Of a DNA stretch of 47,089 nt, positions 35,752-44,022 are shown piece after piece. The notes under the pieces are model-generated. The model worked only from the letters and a program-made list of their open reading frames with translations, ran no database searches and had not been told where the DNA came from. How positions within the stretch are numbered: position 1 is the first letter of the stretch; each line of letters opens with the position of its first letter. The stretch spans positions 1 through 47,089 of the forward strand of contig PLNS01000027.1 in the NCBI GenBank assembly GCA_003141855.1, read 5' to 3'. This DNA is from Candidatus Bathyarchaeota archaeon. Lineage in GTDB: Archaea; Thermoproteota; Bathyarchaeia; Bathyarchaeales; Bathycorpusculaceae. The translations under genes and the position numbers were made by a program.

Positions 35752-36537
35752 ATGAATACTGTCGGAATGGACCTTGGCACTCAAAGAGTAAAAGTCGTTG
35801 TGCTAAAAGACGGTGAAATTGCCTCACGAGGGCAAGCCCTCTCAGGGTTTGACCCCGCCAAAGCCGCCGAACAAGCAGTAAACGAAGCACTAAAAAAAGC
35901 AAACCTGAAGCTGTCTGATGTGGCGTATTTTGTTGCGACTGGTTCAGCCATGGATATTGCGCCCTACGCTAACAGCACGGTGAGTATGATGGGCGCGGAT
36001 GCAAAAGCAGGCGTCTTCCTCTTTCCAAAAGCCAGAACAATCATCGATGTTGGCGCGGAAGAAGCAAGAGCCGTAAAATGCGACGAGAAAGGCATCATGG
36101 TTGACTTTGTCGTCAACGAACGTTGCGCGGCTGGTGCAGGAGTATTCATTGAAGCCATGGCAAGGGCATTAGAGGTTAAGTTGGAGGATATGGGTCCACT
36201 CGCACTTAAGGCGGAGCGGGCGAGCCCCATAAACGCTTCCTGCGTAATATTCGGCGAATCCGACGTCGTTTCACTTATTCACCGTCAGGAGCCTAAACCT
36301 GAGATTGCAAGAGCTGTTTTTGACGCGATGGCTGACCGAATTTCATCCATGATTCACAGGTTAGGAGTAAACCCTGACGTGGTGCTTGTTGGCGGTGTAG
36401 CTAAAGATGAAGGTTTTGTTGCATCGTTGAATCGCAAGTTAGGTGTAAACGTTATGGTACCTGATTACCCTGATTATGCAGGAGCGTTGGGTGCAGCGCT
36501 AACAGCAGCAACCCGTGCCAAGGAGACACAAAAATGA
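35752..36537 (+). CDS. BcrD-like ATPase activator subunit (BadF/BadG/HgdC family)
   Basis: A 261-residue ATPase of the sugar-kinase/Hsp70 fold. MDLGTQRVK at the N-terminus is the phosphate-binding loop. DVGAEEARAVKCDEKG, NERCAAGAGVFIEAMARALE and INASCVIFGESDVVSLIH are the BcrD/BadG pattern, with GAEE where BcrA-type proteins have GGQD. The Cys in NERCAAG and NASCVIFGE bind the [4Fe-4S] cluster shared across the dimer interface. With BcrA it uses two ATP to push an electron to the catalytic subunit. It lies 9 bases behind the BcrB-like gene. Confidence 0.85.
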   Translation: MNTVGMDLGTQRVKVVVLKDGEIASRGQALSGFDPAKAAEQAVNEALKKANLKLSDVAYFVATGSAMDIAPYANSTVSMMGADAKAGVFLFPKARTIIDVGAEEARAVKCDEKGIMVDFVVNERCAAGAGVFIEAMARALEVKLEDMGPLALKAERASPINASCVIFGESDVVSLIHRQEPKPEIARAVFDAMADRISSMIHRLGVNPDVVLVGGVAKDEGFVASLNRKLGVNVMVPDYPDYAGALGAALTAATRAKETQK

Positions 36538-37445
36538 AGGAACCAAGCACCGTAAAAGGCCTCGAATACTGGCGCTGGCAAGAATACCACCGCGTAATGC
36601 CCAACAAAAAATGGACTAACAAGGACATAATCACCGCGGGCGTTGATGTCGGCTCAGTGGGCTCCAAAGCAGCCATAATGATTAACGGCGAAGCATATTC
36701 ATGGGGAATAACCCGGACCGGCTCGAACAGTCCTGAAAGCGCCATAAAAGCCCTCGATTATGCGCTGGAGGGCACAGGACTAAAAGTGGGCGACCTCAAA
36801 TACATCGTTGGCACAGGTTACGGTCGAGTAAACGTGCCCATGGCAAACAAAGCCATAACGGAAATCGCCTGCCACGCGAAAGGCGCCAACTACATTTGGG
36901 GACCCAGCGTCCGCACCGTACTTGACGTCGGCGGACAAGACATCAAAGCAATCCGCATCGACGAAACGGGCAGAGTAGTCTCGTTTTTGATGAATGATAA
37001 ATGCGCAGCTGGAACAGGCAGAGGCATGGAAGTATTCGCGGATTTGCTGCAGATTCCCATCGAAGAAATCGGCGACATCTCCTTAAAGGTAGAAAAGGAG
37101 CCAGAGCCAGTAAGTTGCACATGCGTTGCCTTCGCAAAAACCGAAGCGATGGGGCTTTTGCGGAAGGGATGGTCCAGGGAGAAGGTTTTGGCTGCGTACA
37201 CCCGCGCGATGGCTGTCCGCATGGCTAACCTAATCAACCGCGTCGGCTTAGAACGGGAACTGGTCATCACTGGAGGACAATCCAAAAACAAAGGAATTGT
37301 CACCAGAATTGAAACTATATTGGGCGTTAAGACGCTTCCAAGCCCAAATTGGCGTGAAGCAAACAGCTTAGACCCGATGGTTGCTGGCGCATTTGGCGCT
37401 GCATTATTTGCCAAGGCACTCTATGACAAAGCGCAAAAGGCATAG
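36534..37445 (+). CDS. BcrA-like ATPase activator subunit (BadF/BadG/HgdC family)
   Basis: A 303-residue partner of the preceding ATPase, overlapping it by four bases (ATGA). VDVGSVGSKAAIM forms the phosphate loop; GTGYGRVNVPMANKAITE and DVGGQDIKAIRID are the BcrA/HgdC ATP motifs. Cluster Cys are in NDKCAAGTGRGMEVFADLL and SCTCVAFAKTE. About 38 extra N-terminal residues precede the ATPase fold. BcrA and BcrD together form the electron activator of class I benzoyl-CoA reductase, whereas 2-hydroxyacyl-CoA dehydratases use one activator as a homodimer, so having both points to the benzoyl-CoA reductase branch. Confidence 0.86.
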   Translation: MKEPSTVKGLEYWRWQEYHRVMPNKKWTNKDIITAGVDVGSVGSKAAIMINGEAYSWGITRTGSNSPESAIKALDYALEGTGLKVGDLKYIVGTGYGRVNVPMANKAITEIACHAKGANYIWGPSVRTVLDVGGQDIKAIRIDETGRVVSFLMNDKCAAGTGRGMEVFADLLQIPIEEIGDISLKVEKEPEPVSCTCVAFAKTEAMGLLRKGWSREKVLAAYTRAMAVRMANLINRVGLERELVITGGQSKNKGIVTRIETILGVKTLPSPNWREANSLDPMVAGAFGAALFAKALYDKAQKA

Positions 37446-37455
37446 GTGATAGAGA

Positions 37456-37743
37456 ATTATTACTTATTATGGCTACTGCGACGGTTCAGGCGAATACTAC
37501 ATAGTAATCGACTCAGACAAGTGCAACGGCTGCGGCAAATGCGTCGAGGCGTGCCCCCAAAGAGCACTTGAATTAATCACCGAATTTATCGATTTAGAGG
37601 ATAAAACAGTGGCAGCGGTAAGTGAGGAGCACCGCAAGAAAATCCGTTACACTTGCGGAACCTGCAAACCTGAACAAAGCCAAACTCCATGTGTCTTAGC
37701 TTGCGGCTCAAAAGCGATAAAATGCATCTGGAATCCCAAGTAA
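37456..37743 (+). CDS. Chromatium-type 2[4Fe-4S] ferredoxin of the reductase block (ATT start)
   Basis: About 95 residues. The first cluster motif is CNGCGKCVEACP. The second is CGTCKPEQSQTPCVLACG, with eight residues between its second and third Cys: the mark of the low-potential ferredoxins of Allochromatium and of the Thauera benzoyl-CoA reductase cluster. It is the presumed electron donor to the BcrA/BcrD pair. A stop at 37450-37452 excludes any upstream start, and the conserved part begins almost at once; the best start is ATT 37456 behind GGTGAT (37445-37450), a perfect match to the archaeal 16S tail. An out-of-frame ATG at 37469 is not used unless a base is missing. Confidence 0.8.
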   Translation: MITYYGYCDGSGEYYIVIDSDKCNGCGKCVEACPQRALELITEFIDLEDKTVAAVSEEHRKKIRYTCGTCKPEQSQTPCVLACGSKAIKCIWNPK

Positions 37744-37954
37744 GCATCATTTAAACGACCCCAAAAATGCTCAAATAATGCAGAAAAACCCTTATACTTT
37801 TTATTGTGTGGGATGATGTCGCCGTCCCAGCCTTAAGGCAAAGTAATTTCTTACTGTTTTGTGTTCCATTCATACTTTCACTTTAATCAATAATTTGTTA
37901 TTAATTGTAATGTTGAGGTCTAGTTGTAAACTTTTAGAGGTTAAGTCTGATAGC
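37744..37954 (+). other. Intergenic stretch with a TATA-like box and small inverted repeats
   Basis: CTTATACTTTTT (37791-37802) is TATA-like. Some 10-30 bases further on are GGGATGATGTCGCCGTCCC (a possible 4-bp-stem hairpin) and the palindrome GCCTTAAGGC (37830-37839). No gene follows on this strand, so a short RNA is possible, but I see no known RNA family. Confidence 0.2.
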
Positions 37955-39127
37955 TCACAAGCCTATTAAACAAATGTTCCTTTTTATTCGCAATTTACTT
38001 TTTAGAGGATAAACTCCTTTCTTGAAAGCAATTGTTTTTACATTGATTTCTACGTTTTCCTCTTCACCTACGAATACACTATATGTCTGACAAGATGGGC
38101 ACTTCGTCACCAAATTTAGCAAAGACAATTTCCAAACATTCTTGGCAATAACAAATCCACAGGAGGGACAAACAAAACTAACATTACCGTTACCTTCAAT
38201 CATGGGGATTATATTTTCACTATAAAGCAAAACTCGTGTATTTTCCGCTGGTTTGGCGATACTTTGCAGCGGTTCTCTTTTTCCAATATCGTTAGAATCA
38301 GCTTCAGATTCATCACCTTCAATATCTACGATGCCAAAATAACTTGGATTTGGAATGAAATTAAGGTTTATAAACGGTGTGAAAGAAGTCATTTCTTGAA
38401 TTTTCTTATAGTTCACTAGAAACATTGCTATCAATAAACCACATAGATTTGGGCGTTCTGTATCTTGCAACCGACTTTTTACTATTTTTTTCAATTCAGT
38501 GATTGATCCTGAATTTTGGTAGAAGCCACATATTGCTAAAATACCAGGCGTTTTGAATCCGAGTTGTCTCTTTGCTTTTTTCATAGATTTTTTGACGACA
38601 TTTTCTAAATCATTTGTTGTTACCTTATTTCAACCATTCAGAGTATACGGTTGGTAGCATTCGATGTTAATCCATTCTTGAGTTCCACCTATTGCCTGTA
38701 CTTTAAGGTCTGGCGAAGCATCAGTGCCCTTTGGAATGATATCAACAGCATGCCCTTTGCTGCTTAAATATTCAGCAATATACAGTTTTGCAATTGTATG
38801 AGTGAAATTAGTAGAATTTACGAAGGCGGGTTCAATTTCTTTCCAAATTGGTTTATTTTGCCATCTCTTAGAAACCTCAATTGTTGATTTAAGCTCGGTT
38901 AGAAACCAAGGAGCTACAACAATGTTCCTATTACAGCGTTCTTTGGTTTCTATTGCAGCGTCAAGTAGGACATGTAGTCTGTGTCTTTCATACCAAGGAA
39001 CGTGTTGAATCTTTGCTCGGTCATCAGATGCCTTAGTTTTTTCAATTGTTGTTAAAAACAGTTGATTTACATCGTCTATTAACTGATTGACAAAGAGTTC
39101 GATAGTCTTGTTTTGAGGTTCTGACAT
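37955..39127 (-). pseudogene. PD-(D/E)XK-like nuclease gene with zinc ribbon, split by in-frame UGA
   Basis: One reading frame runs from ATG 39127 to 37955 with a single in-frame TGA at 38630-38632 (codon 166 of 390). Before it, the upstream part contains TDASPDLKVQ (Pro-Asp at 139-140) and WINIECYQP (Glu 156), the order expected of a PD-(D/E)XK nuclease, though the usual Lys is replaced. After it, the sequence goes on with NKVTTNDLENVVKKSMKKA and ends in a four-Cys zinc ribbon (CPSC and CPSC). TGG to TGA would restore a Trp. Either it is a recent nonsense mutation, a readthrough or recoding case, or two separate proteins (38630-39127 and 37955-38584). DNA cleavage or restriction is only inferred. 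Confidence 0.6.
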
Positions 39128-39365
39128 TGGTTCTCAATATATTGTGTAATCTGTTTTTTAGTTTTTGCATAGAGCTTAGATGCTGGTTAGCTCTGCGATA
39201 CACTTTTCTTTTACAAGGTGATGGGTTTGCAGTGCAAAAACAGAGTCCTTAGGTGCGAGGAGGGTGCCCTTTAGGAGGTTTTCATGCTTACGAAATATTT
39301 GCGTAGCTTTAATCTAAAAATATCAAAAAGCTAAAGAATAGAACCCTTGCATAATACGTCTCCGA
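39128..39365 (+). other. Gene-free stretch with a possible 16-codon leader ORF
   Basis: The only feature is a 16-codon frame (39284-39334, MLTKYLRSFNLKISKS) behind a very strong ribosome site TTAGGAGGTTTT. It could be a tiny peptide or chance. No other gene is supported. Confidence 0.25.
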
Positions 39366-40118
39366 TTGGTATTGAGCAAAAGTGATTACCCAAGGGAAAT
39401 AAATAGAGAGAATATAGCTCAGACCTTGGAAAGAGCCAAATCCGTCAAATACAAGGCAAAAGTTTCTTTGTTTACTGCCTCATTAATTTTCGCGGTTTTC
39501 GCTTCGTTATTACCTTATTTGGCACTTATTGCGAGTAGTTATTTCATAGAAAACACACCTCAAATCTCAGTTGAATTCGCTGTAATAATTGTCCTTTCAG
39601 TCTTTCTTATCATAATTCAAATCACCGTTACGTTCCTATTTGACCTCATTGAATTAGCGATAAATCGACTTTTAAAACTTAATTATAGAGAGGTAGTTTT
39701 TGCGAGTTGTATTCTAACGGCAAATTATCTTTTTGAAGGTAAAAGAAAAGAAGCAAAAATGGAAATTGATGGATTTATAACATCAATTCTAGGACTGAAG
39801 AGAAGTAAAGGACGAGCTTATTCAAAAGAAATTAACTTATTATCTAAAGGCAGACGTCAAATGGCGCGTATGTTTACTTTTTCAGAAGAGAAGATCCCAG
39901 AATTGCTTCTTGCATTTGGAACAAGCTTATATTATAACGATGACCCTTTGGCATACTTGTTCATCGGTCAGTTTATCCAAGAAACCCAAAAATTTGGCAA
40001 AATCGAAGGGTTACCCAAAAGAATAGAAAACATGGTGAAAAGCTACAAGGGAATTATTGCCTTAGTCATATCTATAATTACAATTATTGCTACTCTTTGG
40101 TCAAGAGGCATTATTTAG
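39366..40118 (+). CDS. Unknown three-helix membrane protein
   Basis: A 250-residue protein: charged N-terminus (about 1-30), two membrane helices (about 33-58 and 68-95), a long soluble helical region of about 120 residues, and a C-terminal membrane helix (about 228-247). No family is recognised. The TTG at 39366 or 39372 is the likely start; no ATG is available near the N-terminus. It diverges from the PD-(D/E)XK-like gene and shares its AT-rich base use, which may point to joint acquisition. Confidence 0.55.
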   Translation: MVLSKSDYPREINRENIAQTLERAKSVKYKAKVSLFTASLIFAVFASLLPYLALIASSYFIENTPQISVEFAVIIVLSVFLIIIQITVTFLFDLIELAINRLLKLNYREVVFASCILTANYLFEGKRKEAKMEIDGFITSILGLKRSKGRAYSKEINLLSKGRRQMARMFTFSEEKIPELLLAFGTSLYYNDDPLAYLFIGQFIQETQKFGKIEGLPKRIENMVKSYKGIIALVISIITIIATLWSRGII

Positions 40119-40150
40119 AAAAGTGACAGCAGAAATCTATGTTTCTGAGT

Positions 40151-40211
40151 TCCCTGTGTTCCCTAAGATAGGAGAAGGGGTTTTAGGGGTCAAAAGGTGT
40201 GATAGCACACT
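40151..40211 (+). repeat. Second dispersed repeat family, copy 1
   Basis: About 60 bases containing TTCCCTAAGATAGG, GGGGTTTTAGGGGTCAAAAG and GTGTGATAGCAC. It matches 40761-40820 closely. The gap 40119-40427 also holds the hairpin described below. Confidence 0.7.
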
Positions 40212-40269
40212 ACACGCATTCCTTAGAGACGGTGGGTGAATTTTTGCGAAAGAGACTTGGAGCAAAAAG

Positions 40270-40296
40270 AGGGAGTCGGGAGCGATGCCACTCCCT
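40270..40296 (+). other. Seven-base-pair hairpin upstream of a small gene
   Basis: AGGGAGT (40270-40276) pairs with ACTCCCT (40290-40296) over a 13-base loop. It lies just before a TATA-like CTTATACAC (40322-40330) and could be a terminator for the upstream gene or part of a short RNA. Confidence 0.35.
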
Positions 40297-40427
40297 TGCG
40301 AAATATGCGAAACCGAAAACTGCTTATACACTGCTGCCTCAGATGAGGGATTAATGGAAACAATGTTTCCATGCCCGATAAGAAATCAAATTCTTCGAAT
40401 CAAAAAATTTTTAGAGGTGGAAAAGAA

Positions 40428-40577
40428 ATGACATCGAAAAAATCTAAAACAAATAGCTTAACACACAAAACAGACTTTAAATATAGACTCAAAGAGGTCC
40501 AAAAGAAAAATCAAAGCGCCAACAAAAGAATTGAGACATTTTTACCCATTTCAAATGAAGAGACACCCAAAAAATAA
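40428..40577 (+). CDS. Small highly basic protein (49 aa)
   Basis: Lys/Ser/Thr/Asn-rich peptide beginning MTSKKSKTNSLTHK. ATG 40428 follows the good ribosome site GAGGTGG at 7 bases, which favours it over an upstream ATG at 40371 that would add 19 residues. A TATA-like box lies at 40322-40330. Its composition fits a small nucleic-acid-binding protein, but there is no family match. Confidence 0.4.
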   Translation: MTSKKSKTNSLTHKTDFKYRLKEVQKKNQSANKRIETFLPISNEETPKK

Positions 40578-40760
40578 CTAATCATAATAAATAGTTGATG
40601 TGCCCTTTTCTCTGAATTTGCTGTTAGGACGCCGCCAACTTGACAGTAACCCCCAAAAAAGATACAGATGAACGTTTAAATGAACCCCTTGGAACACAGA
40701 TATATCCTCTTTTCAGATGGTTTTTAAACAAAATCTAATTTTTTCCACAATAGTTTAAAA

Positions 40761-40820
40761 TCCCCTATGTTCCTTAAAATAGGGAAAGGGGATTTAGGGG
40801 TCAAAAGGTGTTATAGCACT
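40761..40820 (+). repeat. Second dispersed repeat family, copy 2
   Basis: CCCCTATGTTCCTTAAAATA, GGGGATTTAGGGGTCAAAAG, GTGTTATAGCAC. The flanks AAATCCCC and GGGGATTT form an eight-base inverted repeat. The gap 40578-41220 around it has no convincing gene; an open frame at 40767-41036 with a Pro/Gln/Lys-rich C-terminus starts inside the repeat. Confidence 0.7.
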
Positions 40821-41220
40821 ATTCAACCTGTTCCTATAGAACTGCGTCGGTTCTGCCTCTTGATGCCAATTTTAGGCTTATCCAACATGCACCCACAACC
40901 ACAACCTGCCAAACCCAACATGCATCCATGTATCCTGTGTGGAAAAAATCAGTTATCCCACAACCAAACAGCAAAAGAGAAACAGCCTAAACCCAAAAAG
41001 CAACCCAATCCGCAAACGAATCTGTGGCAGCCATAAAACCGCCACATCCACATAAAGAAAAAAATTGGCGCAGTCAGCACATTTTAGTGTGCGAATCTAA
41101 AGCTATTCGGTGCAGTTGGAACGCCAAATAGACCGTTGTTTTCGAGGAGCTCCAAGGTTTTTAGTTGGATAATGAATCAATTTATTAATCAAAAATCCGA
41201 TAAGAGATAGAGAACCCAAT

Positions 41221-42729
41221 ATGAAAAACACAGCCCGCCCGCCAAACAACCAAAACAACAATCCCTGCCAAGTCACTCCAGCCATAACTACAATCGCCAT
41301 GCCCCTGCTGATTGGAAGACGGAAAAAAACAGGCGCCGACGACCAAAACGTCCAAACAAAACTGGAAAAACCCAAGCCCAAACCCAAAGCAATCATCATT
41401 GGAAAATACGAAGTTATCCAAGAGGTACTGAAGTTCTATTTTGAGAAGGGTTTGTTTAAAAAACGGTGGGTCGCCATTAGGGAAATACCCGTCAACGAGA
41501 TAACAGGCGTTGAGAGTTTGGGCAATGAGTTAACGGTAACGTGGAAGGGTGTTACTGACTCGTTTGTTATCAAGAAGAAGGGTGAGTCGTTCAGTAAGTT
41601 GCGTGATCAAATTCAGGGTTTGCTTGATGAGCAACAGAAAACTTTGGAAAGCAACACAAAAGCCTCGCTGAGAAGAAGCGATCTTGCCGAAGTAATTAAT
41701 GGTTCAGTGGGTGTTGTTGACTTATCATTCGATATGCTGATGGGTTTGCAGGTTAAGATAGTTAACTGGGCGAGTTTGGAAACTTGTGCTAACGATTTAG
41801 GAGAAAACTTAAACTTCGCTGGGCAAACGATTGCGCCGTTGAACTTGGACTTTTCAAAGGTTACCGACGCCATAAAGAATCAGGTTCCCAAAAAGGTTTC
41901 ACAAGAAACTTTCAATGTTTTAAAGTCGATTTATGGATACTTTGATGAATTAAAGCTTGAAGAAGACCTGCAGGAGGCGCATCCGAACTTTAGGGATGCT
42001 AAGGCTGCGATTTTAGCTTATTATACGCTCAATGATCTTTTGCTGGGTAAAATCGTCGGCGAAAAAGACAACAAGAAAGAAAGCCTAGTGCTCGAAACTG
42101 CCTTGCAAAACTTGGCTAAAGAAACTAACTTTAAAGTTAACTTCGAGGACCTTATGGACAGCTTTGATAAAATGGGCTCTGATGTTGACGTGGAAAGCGT
42201 CATTGAGGATAGCAGAGAAATCTTCAAAGAACAACTAAAAAACATCGAACGTCCCATTGAACAACTTTCGACCGCGCAGCCTCCAACCGAACAAGCGATT
42301 GCACAACCAGAATCGCTGCCTCCTCCTACACCTCAAGAACCCGTACCGCCTTCTGAACCACGAGCGCCTGCGCAGCCTCAAACCTTAGAACCCGTCGTCG
42401 AGCAACAGCAAGCCATGCAATCGCCAATCGAGCCAACTACGATTGAACAAACAGAGTCTGTGTTACCGTCGAAACCGCTAGAACCTTTGCAAACCGCTAA
42501 ACCCCAAGAGCTTATGATACCACCTTCAACTGAACCACCTGTGATTGAGCAACAGGAAGCCGTGCAACCTTCAACTGAGCAAACTGAGCAACCTTCAGTT
42601 CAACAACAAGAGCCAGCACAAGCAGAAGTTGCTCCGCCGAAGAGTGAAGACACAAAGAACACCTTCGAGCCCCCACAAAAGAAAAAGAACACTGTTCGGC
42701 GGCTGCGAAAAACAATTCTTGGATACTAA
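41221..42729 (+). CDS. Unknown protein with PH-like head and Pro/Glu/Gln-rich tail
   Basis: Up to 502 residues. Residues about 55-145 have the look of a bacterial PH-type domain (IIIGKYEVIQEVLKFYF, RWVAIREIPVNEI, LTVTWKGVTDSFVIKK). A helical middle (about 150-340) follows, then a long disordered stretch (about 345-480) of Pro, Gln, Glu and Thr repeats such as QPPTEQ and PSTEPP, and a basic C-terminus. The first 26 residues are Asn/Pro-rich and may be wrong; ATG 41299 is an alternative start. No membrane helix. Disordered Pro/Gln tails usually mediate scaffolding. Function unknown. Confidence 0.65.
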   Translation: MKNTARPPNNQNNNPCQVTPAITTIAMPLLIGRRKKTGADDQNVQTKLEKPKPKPKAIIIGKYEVIQEVLKFYFEKGLFKKRWVAIREIPVNEITGVESLGNELTVTWKGVTDSFVIKKKGESFSKLRDQIQGLLDEQQKTLESNTKASLRRSDLAEVINGSVGVVDLSFDMLMGLQVKIVNWASLETCANDLGENLNFAGQTIAPLNLDFSKVTDAIKNQVPKKVSQETFNVLKSIYGYFDELKLEEDLQEAHPNFRDAKAAILAYYTLNDLLLGKIVGEKDNKKESLVLETALQNLAKETNFKVNFEDLMDSFDKMGSDVDVESVIEDSREIFKEQLKNIERPIEQLSTAQPPTEQAIAQPESLPPPTPQEPVPPSEPRAPAQPQTLEPVVEQQQAMQSPIEPTTIEQTESVLPSKPLEPLQTAKPQELMIPPSTEPPVIEQQEAVQPSTEQTEQPSVQQQEPAQAEVAPPKSEDTKNTFEPPQKKKNTVRRLRKTILGY

Positions 42730-42910
42730 AGTGGCCTGCTTTTTTTTGCTTATTGTATTTAGCGCTGAGGATACGGTAGTTTTCGCGAAACTTTAAGAGT
42801 ATGACACGTGGCAGCACTCAATATTGAGTATTGATAATCAATATACATGTGCCGTCATTACGATACTACTTGAAAATTCGCTAGCTTTATTTATCGTCAA
42901 AGTAACTTAA

Positions 42911-43492
42911 GTGTCAGTGGGGATAGAGAAATTGGCAAAGAATCCGCAATCAAAAGATGATGCTCTCGAGGCGTTAGACTTCATTGTGAACGTCCTCAAA
43001 GAACATGAGAAAGACTTAGACAGGCTCATTAATGAGTTGGCAACGGTCACCGAGCAAATAGGTGACACCGGCGAATTAAGCGGCAAAGTCGAAAAAGTAG
43101 AAGGAAAAATAGACACTCTTCAAAAAGAAGTTACAAACTTGATTGGTATCTTATCCAGCGCGCCCAAAGAAGCATTGGCAGGGGCGGTTGCTAAGGAACA
43201 GCCAAGTGTAGTGGCGTCTGCGACTGCCGATGTTCTGCAGAGTGGTCCGTCTGTGGTTTTGCGTTGCAGGCAGTGGGAAGATTTTCAAACTTTAGCTGTG
43301 AAGGCTCAAACGTTGTCGTTTAGCTATAAGGAGGAAGAAAAGGTTTTCCAGGCTGATGCGCTCAAGGGTAACCAGATTATTACCTATAGCGGTGCGCTTC
43401 CGAAGTTTTCTTCCATACTCAAGGCGTGGTTGTCTAAGCAGCTTGATGTTCCGGAACGGAGCATTTTGGAAGGCGTTTTAGCTGTAGGCTAA
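42911..43492 (+). CDS. Coiled-coil protein with C-terminal alpha/beta domain
   Basis: A 193-residue protein beginning with GTG 42911 (a GTG two codons on is equally possible). Residues about 15-85 form a coiled coil (FIVNVLKEHEKDLDRLINEL, GKVEKVEGKIDTLQKEVTNL). The rest is a compact domain with CRQWEDFQTLAVKAQTLSF and a final helix. A TATA-like TTTATTTATC (about 42889-42897) lies close before it. I recognise no family. Its position behind the PH-like gene, with matching base use, suggests a shared cellular role. Confidence 0.6.
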   Translation: MSVGIEKLAKNPQSKDDALEALDFIVNVLKEHEKDLDRLINELATVTEQIGDTGELSGKVEKVEGKIDTLQKEVTNLIGILSSAPKEALAGAVAKEQPSVVASATADVLQSGPSVVLRCRQWEDFQTLAVKAQTLSFSYKEEEKVFQADALKGNQIITYSGALPKFSSILKAWLSKQLDVPERSILEGVLAVG

Positions 43493-44022
43493 ATCTATAT
43501 TTCTACTTCTTATTTTGGTTTCATAAGTCTTATAAGAATTTTGCAATATTTTGAGTCTTGTTAGTGATTGGAGGGAATGGTTAAGGTTGAAGGCTAAACC
43601 ACTATGCCAAACAAAACAATTTCCGTTTTCGAAGCCTTCTCCTTTCTCCTCGATACGGATGGCTATTGGACGCCAACATACATAACCACCCTCCAATACA
43701 CTAACTAAAAATTCCAACCTGCGTTTTTTCAACCAATACAAACATGCCCGCCAAGGATTATGGAGCGAGAGTTACACACATGTCTCTTCCCTGCGCCAAA
43801 CTTTTGTGATGGTGTTAAGCCGTTTTTTTAAGACATGGTTCTTGACAAGTTTAAAGACTAACAAAGTTCGTATCCAATAGTCATCTGGGGTTTTTGTGCC
43901 ATTAGCATGTTAAAAACTGTGAGCCTAATTGCCAATCAAGAACCCAATCTGTTGCTATGATTTGGCGGTGCAACACTTAAAGGCTTGTTGTAAATTCATC
44001 CTTCTTGTAGGCGGTTTGCTTT
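43493..44022 (+). other. Gene-free stretch with a repeat fragment and a doubtful 34-codon frame
   Basis: Bases 43889-43920 resemble the 3' part of the GGGGTAGGTC repeat (TTTTTGTGCCATTAGCATG, then TTAAAAAC; compare 16021-16045). A short plus-strand frame at 43604-43708 (34 codons) has protein-like composition but no ribosome site. A minus-strand 87-codon frame (43478-43741) overlaps the preceding gene and is not supported. Confidence 0.35.

Noticed and set aside
37791-37840. Box C/D-type small RNA (a TGATG motif is present)
   Set aside because: No matching box D or terminal stem could be found, so the small-RNA reading is not supported.
40767-41036. 89-codon plus-strand frame with a Pro/Gln/Lys-rich end and CILC
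   Set aside because: It begins inside repeat copy 2, lacks a ribosome site and shows no domain; possible but unsupported.
41103-41300. Minus-strand frame encoding a two-helix membrane peptide, sharing a CATG with a plus-strand ATG
   Set aside because: It has no ribosome site or promoter space, and its hydrophobic sequence is what the antisense of an Asn/Gln/Pro-rich stretch gives.
43478-43741. 87-codon minus-strand frame
   Set aside because: It overlaps the end of a better-supported gene, begins with TTG and has no recognisable features.
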